The notes: generated by a model not told the origin, from the sequence alone. Shown: positions 8,930 through 18,251, counted from the first letter of the stretch. The stretch: 64,000 bases of DNA from Paraburkholderia phytofirmans PsJN (GCF_000020125.1 NC_010676.1:1612001-1676000); one strand, 5' to 3'. Made by a program: numbers and translations.

Positions 8930-10836
8930 GCGCGGGCCTCGGAAGTGGGGGTGATGGTGGTTTTTGTGGCGGGTTTTGTGGCGGGTTTGGTGGCGACCTC
9001 GATAGTGGCTTTTGTCGCGGCCTCGGCAGCAAGGTCGATAGTGGCGTTGATGGCGGTTTCCAAGGTGGCCTCAGAGACAGCTTCGACGGCGACTTCGGCG
9101 GCATCTTCCGCCGCGCCACCTTCCGCGACTACCGCTTCATCGGCCCAGCGCACATCGAGCACGCGCACCGGCATGCCGTGCTGCGCGCAATACGCGAGCC
9201 AGCGAATCTGGTTGTCCTGCAAACGGTCGCCCGGGCCCTTCACTTCGATCAACTCATAGCGGCGTTCGGCCGGCCAGAAGCGGATCAGGTCCGGCAAGCC
9301 GGACCGATTGCCGCGCACATCGCGCAGCAAGCGTTCGAACCACAGCTTCAGATGCGCGGCCGGCAGACAGTCGAGCGCCAACGCAACCAACTCCGGCGTA
9401 AGCAGCCCCCAGAACACGAACGGCGATTGCAGCCCCGCCTTGCCATGCAGATGCCGCACAATCGTCTCGCGATAGACACCGCTATCGAGTTGTTCGAGAC
9501 ACGCGGCGAACTGCTCAGCGCGGCGCGCATGAAAGTCCGGCGCGTGCAGATCGGCGGGACCGCGCTGGAACGGATGAAAAAACGCGCCGGGCAACGCCGC
9601 GAAAACCGGCTCCCAACACAACAGCCCGAACAACGAGTTGATCAGCGCGTTCTCGACGTAATGCACCGGCGCGGCCTCGCACGTCAAATGATCGCGGGCC
9701 ACGTATTCGACCGGCGTCGGCGCCGCGGGTCGCGGCAACACGAGCATGCTGCGCTCGACCGGCCGAGCGGCGCGTGCACGAGCGACCGGTTCGCCGCGCT
9801 TGCGCTGCAAACGCGGCAGCATGCGCGCAACGCGTTGCGCCTCTTCTTCGCTCTCCGGCGCGGCGGCGGCTTGCGATGCGAGCGCGAAAGCATCGTCGAA
9901 ACGCTCGCTGCGTTCCAGCACCCGCATGCGCCGATGACGCGCGCCGGGCCACGCGCAACGCTCATAAACGGCGAGCGCGGCCGCCCAGTTCTGCCGGCGC
10001 TCGCACAGGCAGCCGATGCGGAACAACAGTTTCGCGCGCCGGGTTTCGAGCCAGGGGTTGCCAGTTTCGATGGCGGCGACAGCGGCGACGATCTCTTCGA
10101 CTGCGACGGCTTCCGTCTCGTCACCGGGTAAGCATTCGAGCGCTTCACGGCATGCGTGCAACGCCAGATAAACGTCGACGTCCGCGCGCTGCTGAAACGC
10201 GCGCGATGAAGGCGCGAACGCCACTTTCTCGTACTGGAATACACCGAGATCGGCGAGCACAAACTCCGACCATTCCTGCTGCAAATTGCCGAAGAACATC
10301 AACCGCAAGCGTTCGCAAAGCGGCGCGATCGTCACATGAAAAACGCGGTCGTCCGTTCGACTATGCCATGCCGAAAGCGGACGCGCCGTCGCGTCTTGCT
10401 CGTCGCTTTCACCTGCATAAAACGGGCGCAAGGTTTCCAGCAGATCCGGCTTGCGCAGGCTCCGCGCACCCGGAATCATCGCGATGGCATCCGCGAATAT
10501 CTCCATCAACCCGGCACGCGTGGTGAGCGCGAACAATTCGTCCAGCGTGAGCCTCGGTTGGGCGTCGACCCAGCCGAGGGCCGCGATCGGCGCCGCCGCC
10601 TGCACCGGGCAGCCGATCTCGTCGTAAGACAGGCGGCTTGCGCGGAATAGCGTGCCTTTGCGCATCAGCATGCGAACCAGCAACGCGCGCGATGACCGAG
10701 GCAACGCGGCGAACTCGCGCAGAAACTCTTGCTCGCGTGCGTCGAACAGATCGTCGTAACGCTGCGCGAGCCACGCCAGGGCGCGTTCGAAGTTCAGCAG
10801 ATAGTAGAGAGCGTAGGGAGAAGCAGTTGTTGCCAC
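8926..10836 (-). CDS. FAN1-type VRR-NUC structure-specific nuclease
   Basis: A 636-residue homologue of Fanconi-associated nuclease 1. The C-terminal VRR-NUC domain keeps the active-site set: Glu395 (VENALINSLFG), Asp516 (RSGLPDLIRFW), Glu531-x-Lys533 (ELIEVKGPGDRLQDNQ) and Gln543. Upstream is a helical SAP/TPR-like region (about residues 1-350). The start is GTG at 10836; no ATG in frame precedes it, and the LexA box ends only 17 bases upstream of it. The last 70 residues (about 567-636) are a low-complexity Ala/Thr/Glu tail ending in repeated ATKP units, encoded by imperfect GTGGC-containing DNA repeats. FAN1 enzymes cut 5' flaps and unhook interstrand crosslinks. First gene of a two-gene SOS-type operon. 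Confidence 0.92.
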   Translation of the reverse strand: MATTASPYALYYLLNFERALAWLAQRYDDLFDAREQEFLREFAALPRSSRALLVRMLMRKGTLFRASRLSYDEIGCPVQAAAPIAALGWVDAQPRLTLDELFALTTRAGLMEIFADAIAMIPGARSLRKPDLLETLRPFYAGESDEQDATARPLSAWHSRTDDRVFHVTIAPLCERLRLMFFGNLQQEWSEFVLADLGVFQYEKVAFAPSSRAFQQRADVDVYLALHACREALECLPGDETEAVAVEEIVAAVAAIETGNPWLETRRAKLLFRIGCLCERRQNWAAALAVYERCAWPGARHRRMRVLERSERFDDAFALASQAAAAPESEEEAQRVARMLPRLQRKRGEPVARARAARPVERSMLVLPRPAAPTPVEYVARDHLTCEAAPVHYVENALINSLFGLLCWEPVFAALPGAFFHPFQRGPADLHAPDFHARRAEQFAACLEQLDSGVYRETIVRHLHGKAGLQSPFVFWGLLTPELVALALDCLPAAHLKLWFERLLRDVRGNRSGLPDLIRFWPAERRYELIEVKGPGDRLQDNQIRWLAYCAQHGMPVRVLDVRWADEAVVAEGGAAEDAAEVAVEAVSEATLETAINATIDLAAEAATKATIEVATKPATKPATKTTITPTSEARA

Positions 10837-10852
10837 GGCACTTTCATGAAAC

Positions 10853-10868
10853 CTGTATGTTTATACAG
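10853..10868. promoter_or_regulatory. LexA (SOS) box upstream of the FAN1-helicase operon
   Basis: CTGTATGTTTATACAG fits the LexA consensus CTGT-N8-ACAG exactly, with an AT-rich core. It ends 17 bases before the GTG of the FAN1-like gene, which is where a repressor would block RNA polymerase. It faces only this operon: the neighbouring metallo-hydrolase gene points the same way and ends at 10920. Confidence 0.88.
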
Positions 10869-10919
10869 TGATGATAGCAAAGTCCGTGGCGAGCCCCGCC
10901 GGATTGCCCGAAGGCAACG

Positions 10920-11807
10920 TCATCGCGCGGCGTCGAGGTACGCCCATTCGAAGCCGTCGGCGGCCCGCGTCACACGCCCCGCCGATGTCTGCGGGAAATG
11001 CGCGGTGAAGAGTATCGCGTCGCGATCGGCCGCGTAGTTCAGCGCCCACTGCCGCGACTCGCGCGCCGTCGCTGCCTCCAGGCAGAAGGTCGAGCTCCAT
11101 TCCGGCCGGTAGACCTGAATGGGGTTATGCATCACATCGCCGGTAAAGAGCGCCTCCTCGCCGCGCGAGCGGATCGAAATCGACATATGACCGGCGCTAT
11201 GCCCCGGCGTGGGATGAAACACGATACCTTCGCGCCACGTGCCGCCTTCGGCGGGAATCGTCGCGACCTGGCCGGATTCAATCACCGGCACGATGCTGTC
11301 TTCGAAGACCATCCGGCGGCTGTCGCCCGCTGGGGTCGCGAAGAAATCCTGCTCCGCTTGCGAAAACACGTATTGCGCGTTCGGGAACGTCGGCTGCCAG
11401 CGGCCGTCGAGCCACTGCGTGTTCCAGCCGACATGGTCCGCGTGCAGATGCGTGAGCAGCACCTCGTCCACCTGCGTGGGCAGGATACCCGCTTCGGCGA
11501 GGCGTTCGAGGTATGGGTTGTCGAGTTGATGGAACAGCTTGCTGAACGGCCTCTCTTTGAAATTGCCGATGCCCGTGTCGATCAGCACGGTCAGGCCGTC
11601 CATTTGCACGACCCAGGTGTGCACGCTCAGCATCACCTCGTTGCGTTCGAGATCGAGACTTGCCGTCGACAAACAGCGGCTCAATTCATCGGCGGCGGAC
11701 GGCGCCCACTCGGGATAAAGCACGGCGGGCGCCAACGGAAAACGGGTTTCGCTGACGCGGGTGATGCGCGCGTCGCCTACCCGGTGCGTAACAACCTCGG
11801 TCGGCAT
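10920..11807 (-). CDS. MBL-fold metallo-hydrolase
   Basis: A 295-residue cytoplasmic metallo-beta-lactamase-fold hydrolase. The zinc-binding signature is HLHADHVGWN, with further ligands in GHSAGHMS and FTGDVMHNP, and a late His in FTAHFPQT. The overall pattern (N-terminal VLIDTGIGNF strand, no signal peptide) is that of the quorum-quenching lactonase / AttM-like group, but the substrate cannot be assigned; glyoxalase-II-like or other ester hydrolysis is equally possible. It lies downstream of the MFS/deacylase gene pair on the same strand, 155 bases away, so it may or may not be co-transcribed with them. Confidence 0.88.
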   Translation of the reverse strand: MPTEVVTHRVGDARITRVSETRFPLAPAVLYPEWAPSAADELSRCLSTASLDLERNEVMLSVHTWVVQMDGLTVLIDTGIGNFKERPFSKLFHQLDNPYLERLAEAGILPTQVDEVLLTHLHADHVGWNTQWLDGRWQPTFPNAQYVFSQAEQDFFATPAGDSRRMVFEDSIVPVIESGQVATIPAEGGTWREGIVFHPTPGHSAGHMSISIRSRGEEALFTGDVMHNPIQVYRPEWSSTFCLEAATARESRQWALNYAADRDAILFTAHFPQTSAGRVTRAADGFEWAYLDAAR

Positions 11808-11962
11808 GATGTGACTCCGTGAAAAAGTGCCGCGGCAGCGAATGGGTGGGTTATGTCACGCTGCCGCGATGAATAGCTTCACTATCGCAAATCCATGGCT
11901 TGCCGGCCAATGCCGTTTTCTGCGCGTGGCGATGCTTTACGGACATCGGTACGCGAGTTGCG

Positions 11963-13378
11963 TTATGCGCGAGCCAACCCAGGCGTCTGGCGAGCCGCCA
12001 CGCCGTAAAGCAGCGCGCTGAGCGCGGCTGCCACGCCGCCGACGCAAGCCAGCGCCACACCCAAACCACCGCTCTGCCCGCCGAGCCGCTCGTTGATGAA
12101 GCCGACCGCGAACGGTCCGACTCCGCCGCTGATCGCGTTGGTGAGGAACACCAGCAAAGCAATCGAACGTCCGCGCATGCGATTCGGAATCGCGATCTGG
12201 ATCGGCACCGGCGCCAACGCCATCGCGACGCTCGCCGCAAACGCGCAGGCGCCATACAGCACCACGGCGATATGAACGTCGCCGACAAGCGGCATCGCAA
12301 TCGCGGCCGGCACCAGCAATACAGCCGCCGACGCGGACAGCGCCAGCACCTTGCGCACGGCGGCAGCATCGCTGACGCGCCCGGCCAGCCAGCCCGCGCT
12401 CAGCACACCGAGTATGCCGCCGAACATATAGGCCGGCGCCGCCATCTGTCCGACTACGCGCGGCGTCAGATGAAAATGACGGATCAGCAACGTCGGAAAC
12501 CACGCTGCGTGCGAGTAGAACAGCGTGATCAGCGCGACGTAAGCGGCGAAGTACGGGAGACAGAAGCGGTTCTTCACGAACAGTTCGCGCAGCACATCTT
12601 TCAGCGGCGGCGTACTGTCCTGCGCGGACTCGGCTGCGAAAGCCGTCGATGACACATGGTCAGTCGAAGCGACACCACGCGCAGCCTGCTCGACGGCACT
12701 CGCTTCAACCGGGGAAGACATGCCCCGCCGTTGCGGCTCCCGCACCGTCAACGCGACGATCGCAGCAAGCGCCAGCCCTGGCAAACCTACCGCGACGAAC
12801 ACCGCCTGCCATCCGCTCAAGCCGGCGCCCGCGATCCACGCAGCACCCACGCCGTGCTCGATCGACCCGAGCAGCATGCCGCCGCCGAACAACGCGACGC
12901 CACCGCCGATATACGGTCCCAGCATGAACACGCTGCTGGCCCGCGTGACTTTGCGCGGCGGATACAGGTCACTGAAGATCGACAGCGCCGCCGGGCTCAA
13001 GCCAGCCTCGGCGATCGCGGTGCCCGCGCGCGCCGCGAGCAGTTCGCCGAAGTTGTGCGCGAACCCGCACAGCGCCGTTGACACAGCCCAGATTGCCACG
13101 CACACGGCGATCAACCTCACGCGATTAGAGCGGTCGATTAGCCGCGCGATGAACACGCCCGCCGTCGCGTAGCACAGCGTGAACGAAAACCCTTGCAGCA
13201 AGCCGATTTGCGTATCGGTGAGCGCCAGCGTTTCCTTGATCGGTTGCACGAGAATGCTCACGATCTGCCGGTCGAGATACGAAAACGCAAAGCAGACAAA
13301 GAACAGGACGACGGCGTAACTGTGCCCACGGCGCGCATCGGCGTCGTCGGTATCGGACACGGTGGTGACTGCATTCAT
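11963..13378 (-). CDS. MFS transporter, spinster-like
   Basis: A 471-residue 12-TM major facilitator. It starts at MNAVTTVSDTDD; the upstream open frame is Arg-rich antisense to the deacylase gene and was discarded. TM1 contains the SYLDRQIVSILVQPIK sequence typical of the spinster-like / sugar-phosphate-type MFS group, and motif A is present as RLIDRSNRVRLI. A polar insert of about 40 residues (around 235-275) lies in the central loop. It begins 37 bases after the deacylase gene on the same strand, so the two probably form an operon in which the pump imports or exports the deacylase substrate. Confidence 0.88.
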   Translation of the reverse strand: MNAVTTVSDTDDADARRGHSYAVVLFFVCFAFSYLDRQIVSILVQPIKETLALTDTQIGLLQGFSFTLCYATAGVFIARLIDRSNRVRLIAVCVAIWAVSTALCGFAHNFGELLAARAGTAIAEAGLSPAALSIFSDLYPPRKVTRASSVFMLGPYIGGGVALFGGGMLLGSIEHGVGAAWIAGAGLSGWQAVFVAVGLPGLALAAIVALTVREPQRRGMSSPVEASAVEQAARGVASTDHVSSTAFAAESAQDSTPPLKDVLRELFVKNRFCLPYFAAYVALITLFYSHAAWFPTLLIRHFHLTPRVVGQMAAPAYMFGGILGVLSAGWLAGRVSDAAAVRKVLALSASAAVLLVPAAIAMPLVGDVHIAVVLYGACAFAASVAMALAPVPIQIAIPNRMRGRSIALLVFLTNAISGGVGPFAVGFINERLGGQSGGLGVALACVGGVAAALSALLYGVAARQTPGLARA

Positions 13379-13415
13379 GGCGAATCTCCGGCTGGCTTCG
13401 GTTCGATGGACGGGG

Positions 13416-14429
13416 TCATTGCCATTGCGCATCCGCGGCCAGCACGGCGATGCAGTCCCCCGGCTCGACGCGTGCAAATGAACGCATGCACACCACCACG
13501 CCGTCGCCCGCAAAACGGATTTCCTGGGGTTCGCTCCACGGCGCATACGGATCGAATACCCGCGCGGCCAGTTGATCTTTTTTGACCTGATCGCCGAGCC
13601 CGAACACCGGTTCGGCCACGCCCGCCCGCGAGGCGAACACGTAGTGGCGCGCACCCTCCACTTTCAACCAGCGCGTGTCGTGCCGCGGCGCCGGCGGCCG
13701 ATCGTCGGGCGTGACACCCAGCGTGTGCAGCACACGCCGCAGACCGTCCTCGACGATCGCGACGCCGTCCGGATCGCAGGCCGCATAGCCGCCGAATTCG
13801 CCGCACAGGAATAGCTTGCCGTGCCGCTCGACAGCCGCGCCATACGTGCGGTCCTCGCCGAGCAGGTCCATCAGCATGGTTTGCGGCGCGGCAAACGCCT
13901 GCACGAGGCGCCGGTATTCGGCGCTGCGCGAGATGTCGGCGGGCGGCGCCGCGAGCACAGTTGGCAGATGATTGAACGACGCGCCGCCCGCGTGCAGATC
14001 GATCACCACGTCGGCGCGTGGAAATAGTTCGGTGTCCGCATAGTGCGCGATCATCTCGGTGATGTGGCCGTTACGCGCGCCGGGGAAAACGCGGTTCAGA
14101 TTGCCCCTGTCGATCGGCGAGGTGCGCGAGCCGTTGATAAAAGCCGGGAAATTCAGCGCCGGCACGACGATCAATCGGCCTTTGATCGACATCGACGGCA
14201 ATCGCCGGATCAGTTTCATCAGCGCGACGGGGCCTTCGTATTCGTCGCCGTGATTGCCGCCGGTGAGCAGCACCGTGGGACCGTCACCACCCTTGAGCAC
14301 GGTGATCGGAATCGGAATGTGTCCGTACGCGGAGCGGTCGTGCGAATACGGCACGCGCAACGTGCCGTTTTGCAGGCCGGGGCGTTCGTAGTCGATGTCG
14401 GTGGAAATCAGCGATTGTGTGGACGGCAT
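13416..14429 (-). CDS. Succinylglutamate desuccinylase / aspartoacylase family deacylase
   Basis: A 337-residue zinc-dependent amidohydrolase of the M14-like aspartoacylase family. Zinc ligands are visible in GGNHGDEYEGP (His and Glu) and DLHAGGASF (His), and the substrate Arg region in NRVFPGARNG. It resembles the DoeB-type N-acetyl-diaminobutyrate deacetylase and related ectoine-catabolic enzymes, but no doeA or other ectoine genes are present, so the substrate is left open (an N-acyl amino acid is likely). The ATG at 14429 has a GGGAGA ribosome site; the upstream extension was rejected. Flanked by an MFS gene downstream and a LysR regulator upstream, all in one direction. Confidence 0.88.
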   Translation of the reverse strand: MPSTQSLISTDIDYERPGLQNGTLRVPYSHDRSAYGHIPIPITVLKGGDGPTVLLTGGNHGDEYEGPVALMKLIRRLPSMSIKGRLIVVPALNFPAFINGSRTSPIDRGNLNRVFPGARNGHITEMIAHYADTELFPRADVVIDLHAGGASFNHLPTVLAAPPADISRSAEYRRLVQAFAAPQTMLMDLLGEDRTYGAAVERHGKLFLCGEFGGYAACDPDGVAIVEDGLRRVLHTLGVTPDDRPPAPRHDTRWLKVEGARHYVFASRAGVAEPVFGLGDQVKKDQLAARVFDPYAPWSEPQEIRFAGDGVVVCMRSFARVEPGDCIAVLAADAQWQ

Positions 14430-14545
14430 GGTTGTCTCCCGATAAGAAAGCGGGCCTCGGCGCTGTCGTCGGATGACGCGCCAAGGTCGTACATTCAATA
14501 TCGTCGAGGCAAAAAACCAGCGCCAATGCCGATTTTTAGGGAAGC

Positions 14546-14564
14546 CGATGCCTTAAAGGCATCG
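14546..14564. repeat. Short perfect inverted repeat between the LysR gene and the deacylase
   Basis: CGATGCC-TTAAA-GGCATCG, a seven-base perfect inverted repeat with a five-base spacer. It lies 21 bases past the LysR stop and 117 bases before the deacylase start. It could be a weak terminator stem or a LysR-type binding site; there is no U-tract on the minus strand, which favours neither strongly. Confidence 0.35.
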
Positions 14565-14584
14565 CGGCAAGGCATTGCAGCCGT

Positions 14585-15469
14585 TCACTTCTGCGCCTGG
14601 AGCAAGGCGATGAACTGCGCGAGCGCGGGATTGCGGTGCTGCTCGCGATACGCAAAATGCAACGGCAGCGCGATCGACACATCGGACAGTGCGAGGAATT
14701 GCACCAGCGCCGGCGGCCGCTCGCGATTGGCCGAGTTGACGATCGCCGCGCCCACGCCCGCCGAAACGAGCGAGAGAATCGCGGCTTCCGTCGACACTTC
14801 CTGCACGACATCGAGCGTCAAACCGGCGCGCTCGCACGCGCCGATCAGGCGGTCGTAATAAGCGGGATAGACATGGCGGGGAAACGTGATGAAGGGCTTG
14901 CCGGCGAGTTGCGCGGCGCGCACCGTCTTGCGCCGCCCGAACGACCATGCGGCCGGCGCCGCCAGCACGACGCCGTTTTCGAGCAAAGGCAAGCTGACGA
15001 ACTGCTCAGGCAGCGCGCCGAAGCGATAGATGAAGCCGCCGTCGAGTTGGCCCGCTTCGATCGCGGCCAGTTGCTCGGGCGTGTTCATCGGCGTGAGTTC
15101 GATGCCGACCTGCGGCGCCGTCTGCTGAAATGCTTGCAGCGCATTCGGAACGAGGCCGCCCCACACCGCGTTTTCGACGAACCCCATGCGCACATGCCCC
15201 GACACGCCCGCCGCGATCCGCTGCGCCACACGCGCGGCCGACTCGACCTGCTGCAGAATGCCGCGCGCCTCGCGCAAATAGGCGTCGCCCGCGAGCGTCA
15301 GCTTGAGGCCGCGCGGCGTGCGCTCGAATAGCGCGACGCCCAAGCTTTCTTCGAGGTCCTGGATTTGCCGCGAAATGGCCGGCTGGGTTACGTGAAGCTG
15401 CTCGGAGGCGCCGCGCACGCTCGCGTGCTCCGCAACGGCGACGAAGTATCGGAGATGCCGGAGTTCCAT
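14585..15469 (-). CDS. LysR-family transcriptional regulator
   Basis: A 294-residue LysR regulator: winged helix-turn-helix at residues 1-60 (MELRHLRYFVAVAEHASVR, then AISRQIQDLEESLGVALFER), then a substrate-binding domain with two Rossmann-like lobes. Length and layout are normal for the family. It is transcribed in the same direction as the deacylase and MFS genes that follow, and is their most likely regulator. The effector ligand is unknown. Confidence 0.93.
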   Translation of the reverse strand: MELRHLRYFVAVAEHASVRGASEQLHVTQPAISRQIQDLEESLGVALFERTPRGLKLTLAGDAYLREARGILQQVESAARVAQRIAAGVSGHVRMGFVENAVWGGLVPNALQAFQQTAPQVGIELTPMNTPEQLAAIEAGQLDGGFIYRFGALPEQFVSLPLLENGVVLAAPAAWSFGRRKTVRAAQLAGKPFITFPRHVYPAYYDRLIGACERAGLTLDVVQEVSTEAAILSLVSAGVGAAIVNSANRERPPALVQFLALSDVSIALPLHFAYREQHRNPALAQFIALLQAQK

Positions 15470-15542
15470 GTCAGCAGAGTGGCAGGCTTATCGAACAGGA
15501 TGCCGCATTGTGCCATTCGATCATGGCGCCGCTACTGCATTT

Positions 15543-16130
15543 TCATTGCGCCGCCAGCCACACCACCGTCAACGAACGCACGCCTTGCGCGCCGCGAATC
15601 AGCACGCCCTCGATATCCGCCGTCGCCGACGGTCCGGTGACGAGCGCCGCGTAACGCGCGTCGCGGAAATCGTCACGCCTGTACACGTCCTGCAAGCCGT
15701 CGATCAATTGCGCCGGATCGAGCAGCACGATCAGATGCTGCACGATATAGCCCAGCGCGTTGACCACGTACTCGCGTTCGCTGAACCACACCGAGCCGGT
15801 TTCGGCGACGCCGAAGCGCGCCCGCACCACGCCGACGTCTATATCCTGCAACGAAGCAGGCTCCGTGTCGGCGGTAAGCGCGCGTGTGCCCGGCACCTCA
15901 GTGGTCGCCGAGGCCACTGACGCCTCAGCGCCGAAGCGCTCGCGAATCAACCCGCTCACGTCGGTCGCGGACACGGCTTGGACGCAGGTGCCGCCCATCG
16001 CTTGCAAAGCCGCCGTGAAGCGCACGCGCAGATCGCCGCCCGGCGCGTCGAAGAGTGGCACCTCGGGCCGCGGCCGCGACGGCGGCTGTGCCTGGCGAAC
16101 CTTGTCCAGAAAAGCCTCACGCGTTGCCAT
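15543..16130 (-). CDS. lutC: Lactate utilization protein C (LUD domain)
   Basis: A 195-residue LutC/YkgG-type protein, third subunit of the LutABC iron-sulfur L-lactate oxidation complex. It shows the LUD fold pattern with DIDVGVVRARFGVAETGSVW and the conserved IVLLDPAQLIDGLQDVYR region. The ATG at 16130 follows a GGAGA site by six bases and overlaps the end of lutB by 14 bases, so translation is coupled; a GTG four codons earlier is the alternative. The C-terminal GPSATADIEGVLIRGAQGVR is the family signature. Last gene of lutA-lutB-lutC. Confidence 0.92.
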   Translation of the reverse strand: MATREAFLDKVRQAQPPSRPRPEVPLFDAPGGDLRVRFTAALQAMGGTCVQAVSATDVSGLIRERFGAEASVASATTEVPGTRALTADTEPASLQDIDVGVVRARFGVAETGSVWFSEREYVVNALGYIVQHLIVLLDPAQLIDGLQDVYRRDDFRDARYAALVTGPSATADIEGVLIRGAQGVRSLTVVWLAAQ

Positions 16131-17511
16131 TGCCGTCTCCACGATTCTTTTTGTACCAGGCGTGAAAGGTCAGCTTCGGCGCCTCCGGCAACTCGCGTTG
16201 CTTGCCCCAGATATTGAGCGGGTTATACAGCACGAAATTCGGCAGCCGACGCAAGGCGCTGCCCATCGACGACACCGTCGCGCGATACAAGGTCGGGCTC
16301 GCCAGCAAACGGCCCGCCATCTTCAGCACTTCCTGCTTCACGAACGGCACTTCATGACGCTCTGCGATCACCGTGCGCCACTTGTAGATCTGCTCGTGAA
16401 TATTGATTTTCACCGGACAAACGTTGGTGCAACTGCCATTGAGCGTCGACGCGAACGGCAGCGCGCTATAGCGCTTCAGATCGAAAGTCGGATTGATGAT
16501 CGCGCCGATCGGCCCCGAGTACGTGCCGCCGTACGACAGCCCGCCGCTGCGCCGGTACACGGGACACGTATTCATGCACGCGCCGCAGCGTATGCATTTG
16601 AGCGAATACCAGAAGTCCTCCATCGCGAGCCGCTCCGAACGGCCGTGATCGACAAGGATGAAATGCATCTCCGTGCCCGGACGCGGCGCGCGGAAATGCG
16701 AGGTGTATTGCGTGATCGGCGAGCCGAGCGCGCTGCGCGACAACATGCGGATGAACACGCCGAGGTCCGACACTTTCGGAATGAGCTTCTCGATCCCGAT
16801 CGACGCGATATGCAACGGCGGCACATTCGCCGACAGATCCGCATTGCCTTCGTTCGTACACACTACGACCGTGCCGGTCTCGGCCACCGCGAAATTGCAG
16901 CCGGTCATGCCGGCAGTCTTCTCGCGCACGAAGTACGGCCGCGTGTTCATCCGCTGGCTTTCCGCGAGATAGTGGATGTCGCTGTTCTTCGGATCGGTGC
17001 CGATGGTGCGGCCGAACAGTTCGGCGACATCGGCGCGCAGTTTGTGGACCGCCGGCACCACCATATGGCTCGGGTCCTGATGATCGAGTTGCTGGATGCG
17101 TTCGCCCAGATCTGTTTCCATCACCGTGATGCCGCGCGGTTCGAGATACTCGCGCATCTTGCATTCGTCGGTGAGCATCGACTTGCTTTTGACGAGCGTG
17201 GTCATGCCGCGCTCGGACATGATCTGGTGCACGAGCGCGTTGTGCTCTTCGGCAGTGGCGGCCCAGTGAACCGTCACGCCGTTAGCCTCGGCCGCCGCCG
17301 CGAACTGCTCGAGATACTGCGAGAGGTTCGACAGCGTGTGTTCCTTGATACCCGACGCCAGTTCCCGCATCGTCTCCCATTCGGCAATGCCATGCGCCTG
17401 TGCGTCGCGCTTCTCACGCAAATCCCACAGACGTTTGTCATGAAACGCCACGTGCTCAGTCTTGCCGATGAAAGCGCCCGCGGCTTTCGCGTGATCGATC
17501 CGGTTGCTCAT
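16117..17511 (-). CDS. lutB: Lactate utilization iron-sulfur protein B
   Basis: A 464-residue LutB/YkgF protein, electron-transferring subunit of the lactate-oxidizing complex. An N-terminal LUD-like domain holds TTLVKSKSMLTDECKMREYL and GCNFAVAETGTVVVCTNEGN. Two 4Fe-4S clusters follow: CIRCGACMNTCPVY and a second CTNVCPVKI motif, the usual ferredoxin pairing. The start ATG overlaps the lutA stop (ATGA), marking tight coupling. The C-terminal 100 residues are basic. Works in the cytoplasm with LutA and LutC to turn L-lactate into pyruvate, passing electrons onward to the quinone pool. Confidence 0.94.
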   Translation of the reverse strand: MSNRIDHAKAAGAFIGKTEHVAFHDKRLWDLREKRDAQAHGIAEWETMRELASGIKEHTLSNLSQYLEQFAAAAEANGVTVHWAATAEEHNALVHQIMSERGMTTLVKSKSMLTDECKMREYLEPRGITVMETDLGERIQQLDHQDPSHMVVPAVHKLRADVAELFGRTIGTDPKNSDIHYLAESQRMNTRPYFVREKTAGMTGCNFAVAETGTVVVCTNEGNADLSANVPPLHIASIGIEKLIPKVSDLGVFIRMLSRSALGSPITQYTSHFRAPRPGTEMHFILVDHGRSERLAMEDFWYSLKCIRCGACMNTCPVYRRSGGLSYGGTYSGPIGAIINPTFDLKRYSALPFASTLNGSCTNVCPVKINIHEQIYKWRTVIAERHEVPFVKQEVLKMAGRLLASPTLYRATVSSMGSALRRLPNFVLYNPLNIWGKQRELPEAPKLTFHAWYKKNRGDGNGNA

Positions 17512-18251
17512 GCGCGTGCTCCGTTGAGGACCTGCGCGATATGGATGAAGCGCGCGTCGGCTTTCATGCGTTCCGCGCAGCCTTGCTGATGCATGAGACA
17601 CGACATGTCGCCCGAGACGATGTATTCGGCGCCCGCGTTCAGATGGTCGCGCACCTTGTCCTGCCCCATGCGTACCGACACCGGCTCTTCGGTGACGGAG
17701 AACGTGCCGCCGAAACCGCAGCATTCGTCGGGCCGCGCCGGCTTGACGAACTCGATGCCCTTCACGCCTTCGAGCAAGGTACGCGGCTTCGAAAACGGCG
17801 CGCCCGCCACTTCCGAAATCGACGCTTCCTTCAGATGCCGCAACGCGCTGCAACTGTTATGCAAGCCCACGCGATGCGGAAACTCGGCCCACGGAAATTC
17901 ACGCGCACCGACCACGTCGTGCAGAAACTCGACGAGTTCATACGCGTTCGCGCGGACCTTCTTCACTTCGTCGGTTTGTTCGAGCGCGGTCAGATGCTCG
18001 CGCACGTGATGGATGCAGCTCGCCGACGGCCCGACGATGTAGTCATAGCCCGCGAAGTTGCGCGCGAACACACGCTCGGTGCCGGCTGCTTCGGCATGCG
18101 CGCCGCTGTTGGCCATCGGCTGGCCGCAGCAGGTTTGCTCCTGCGGATAGTCGACCTGTATGCCGAAGCGTTCGAGCAATTCGAGCGTGGCGATCCCTAC
18201 TTCGGGATAGAAAGCGTCGATGAAACACGGGATGAACAGGGCGACTTTCAT
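17508..18251 (-). CDS. lutA: Lactate utilization iron-sulfur protein A
   Basis: A 247-residue LutA/YkgE protein with two CCG domains, each a cysteine-rich iron-sulfur / heterodisulfide-reductase-type motif: CCGQPMANSG near the N-terminus and CCGFGGTFSV near residue 165. Start MKVALFIPCFIDAFYP at 18251 is the typical family N-terminus; the 13 upstream residues of the open frame were dropped. First gene of the operon. A palindromic TTGGT-N3-ACCAA operator lies 137 bases upstream, fitting control by an LldR/PdhR-like GntR regulator. No lactate permease gene is in the window. Confidence 0.94.
   Translation of the reverse strand: MKVALFIPCFIDAFYPEVGIATLELLERFGIQVDYPQEQTCCGQPMANSGAHAEAAGTERVFARNFAGYDYIVGPSASCIHHVREHLTALEQTDEVKKVRANAYELVEFLHDVVGAREFPWAEFPHRVGLHNSCSALRHLKEASISEVAGAPFSKPRTLLEGVKGIEFVKPARPDECCGFGGTFSVTEEPVSVRMGQDKVRDHLNAGAEYIVSGDMSCLMHQQGCAERMKADARFIHIAQVLNGARA

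Noticed and set aside
8940..9110. GTGGC-rich repeats, considered as a CRISPR or VNTR array
   Set aside because: The units are imperfect, in frame with the FAN1 gene and lack spacers; they encode its Ala/Thr tail.
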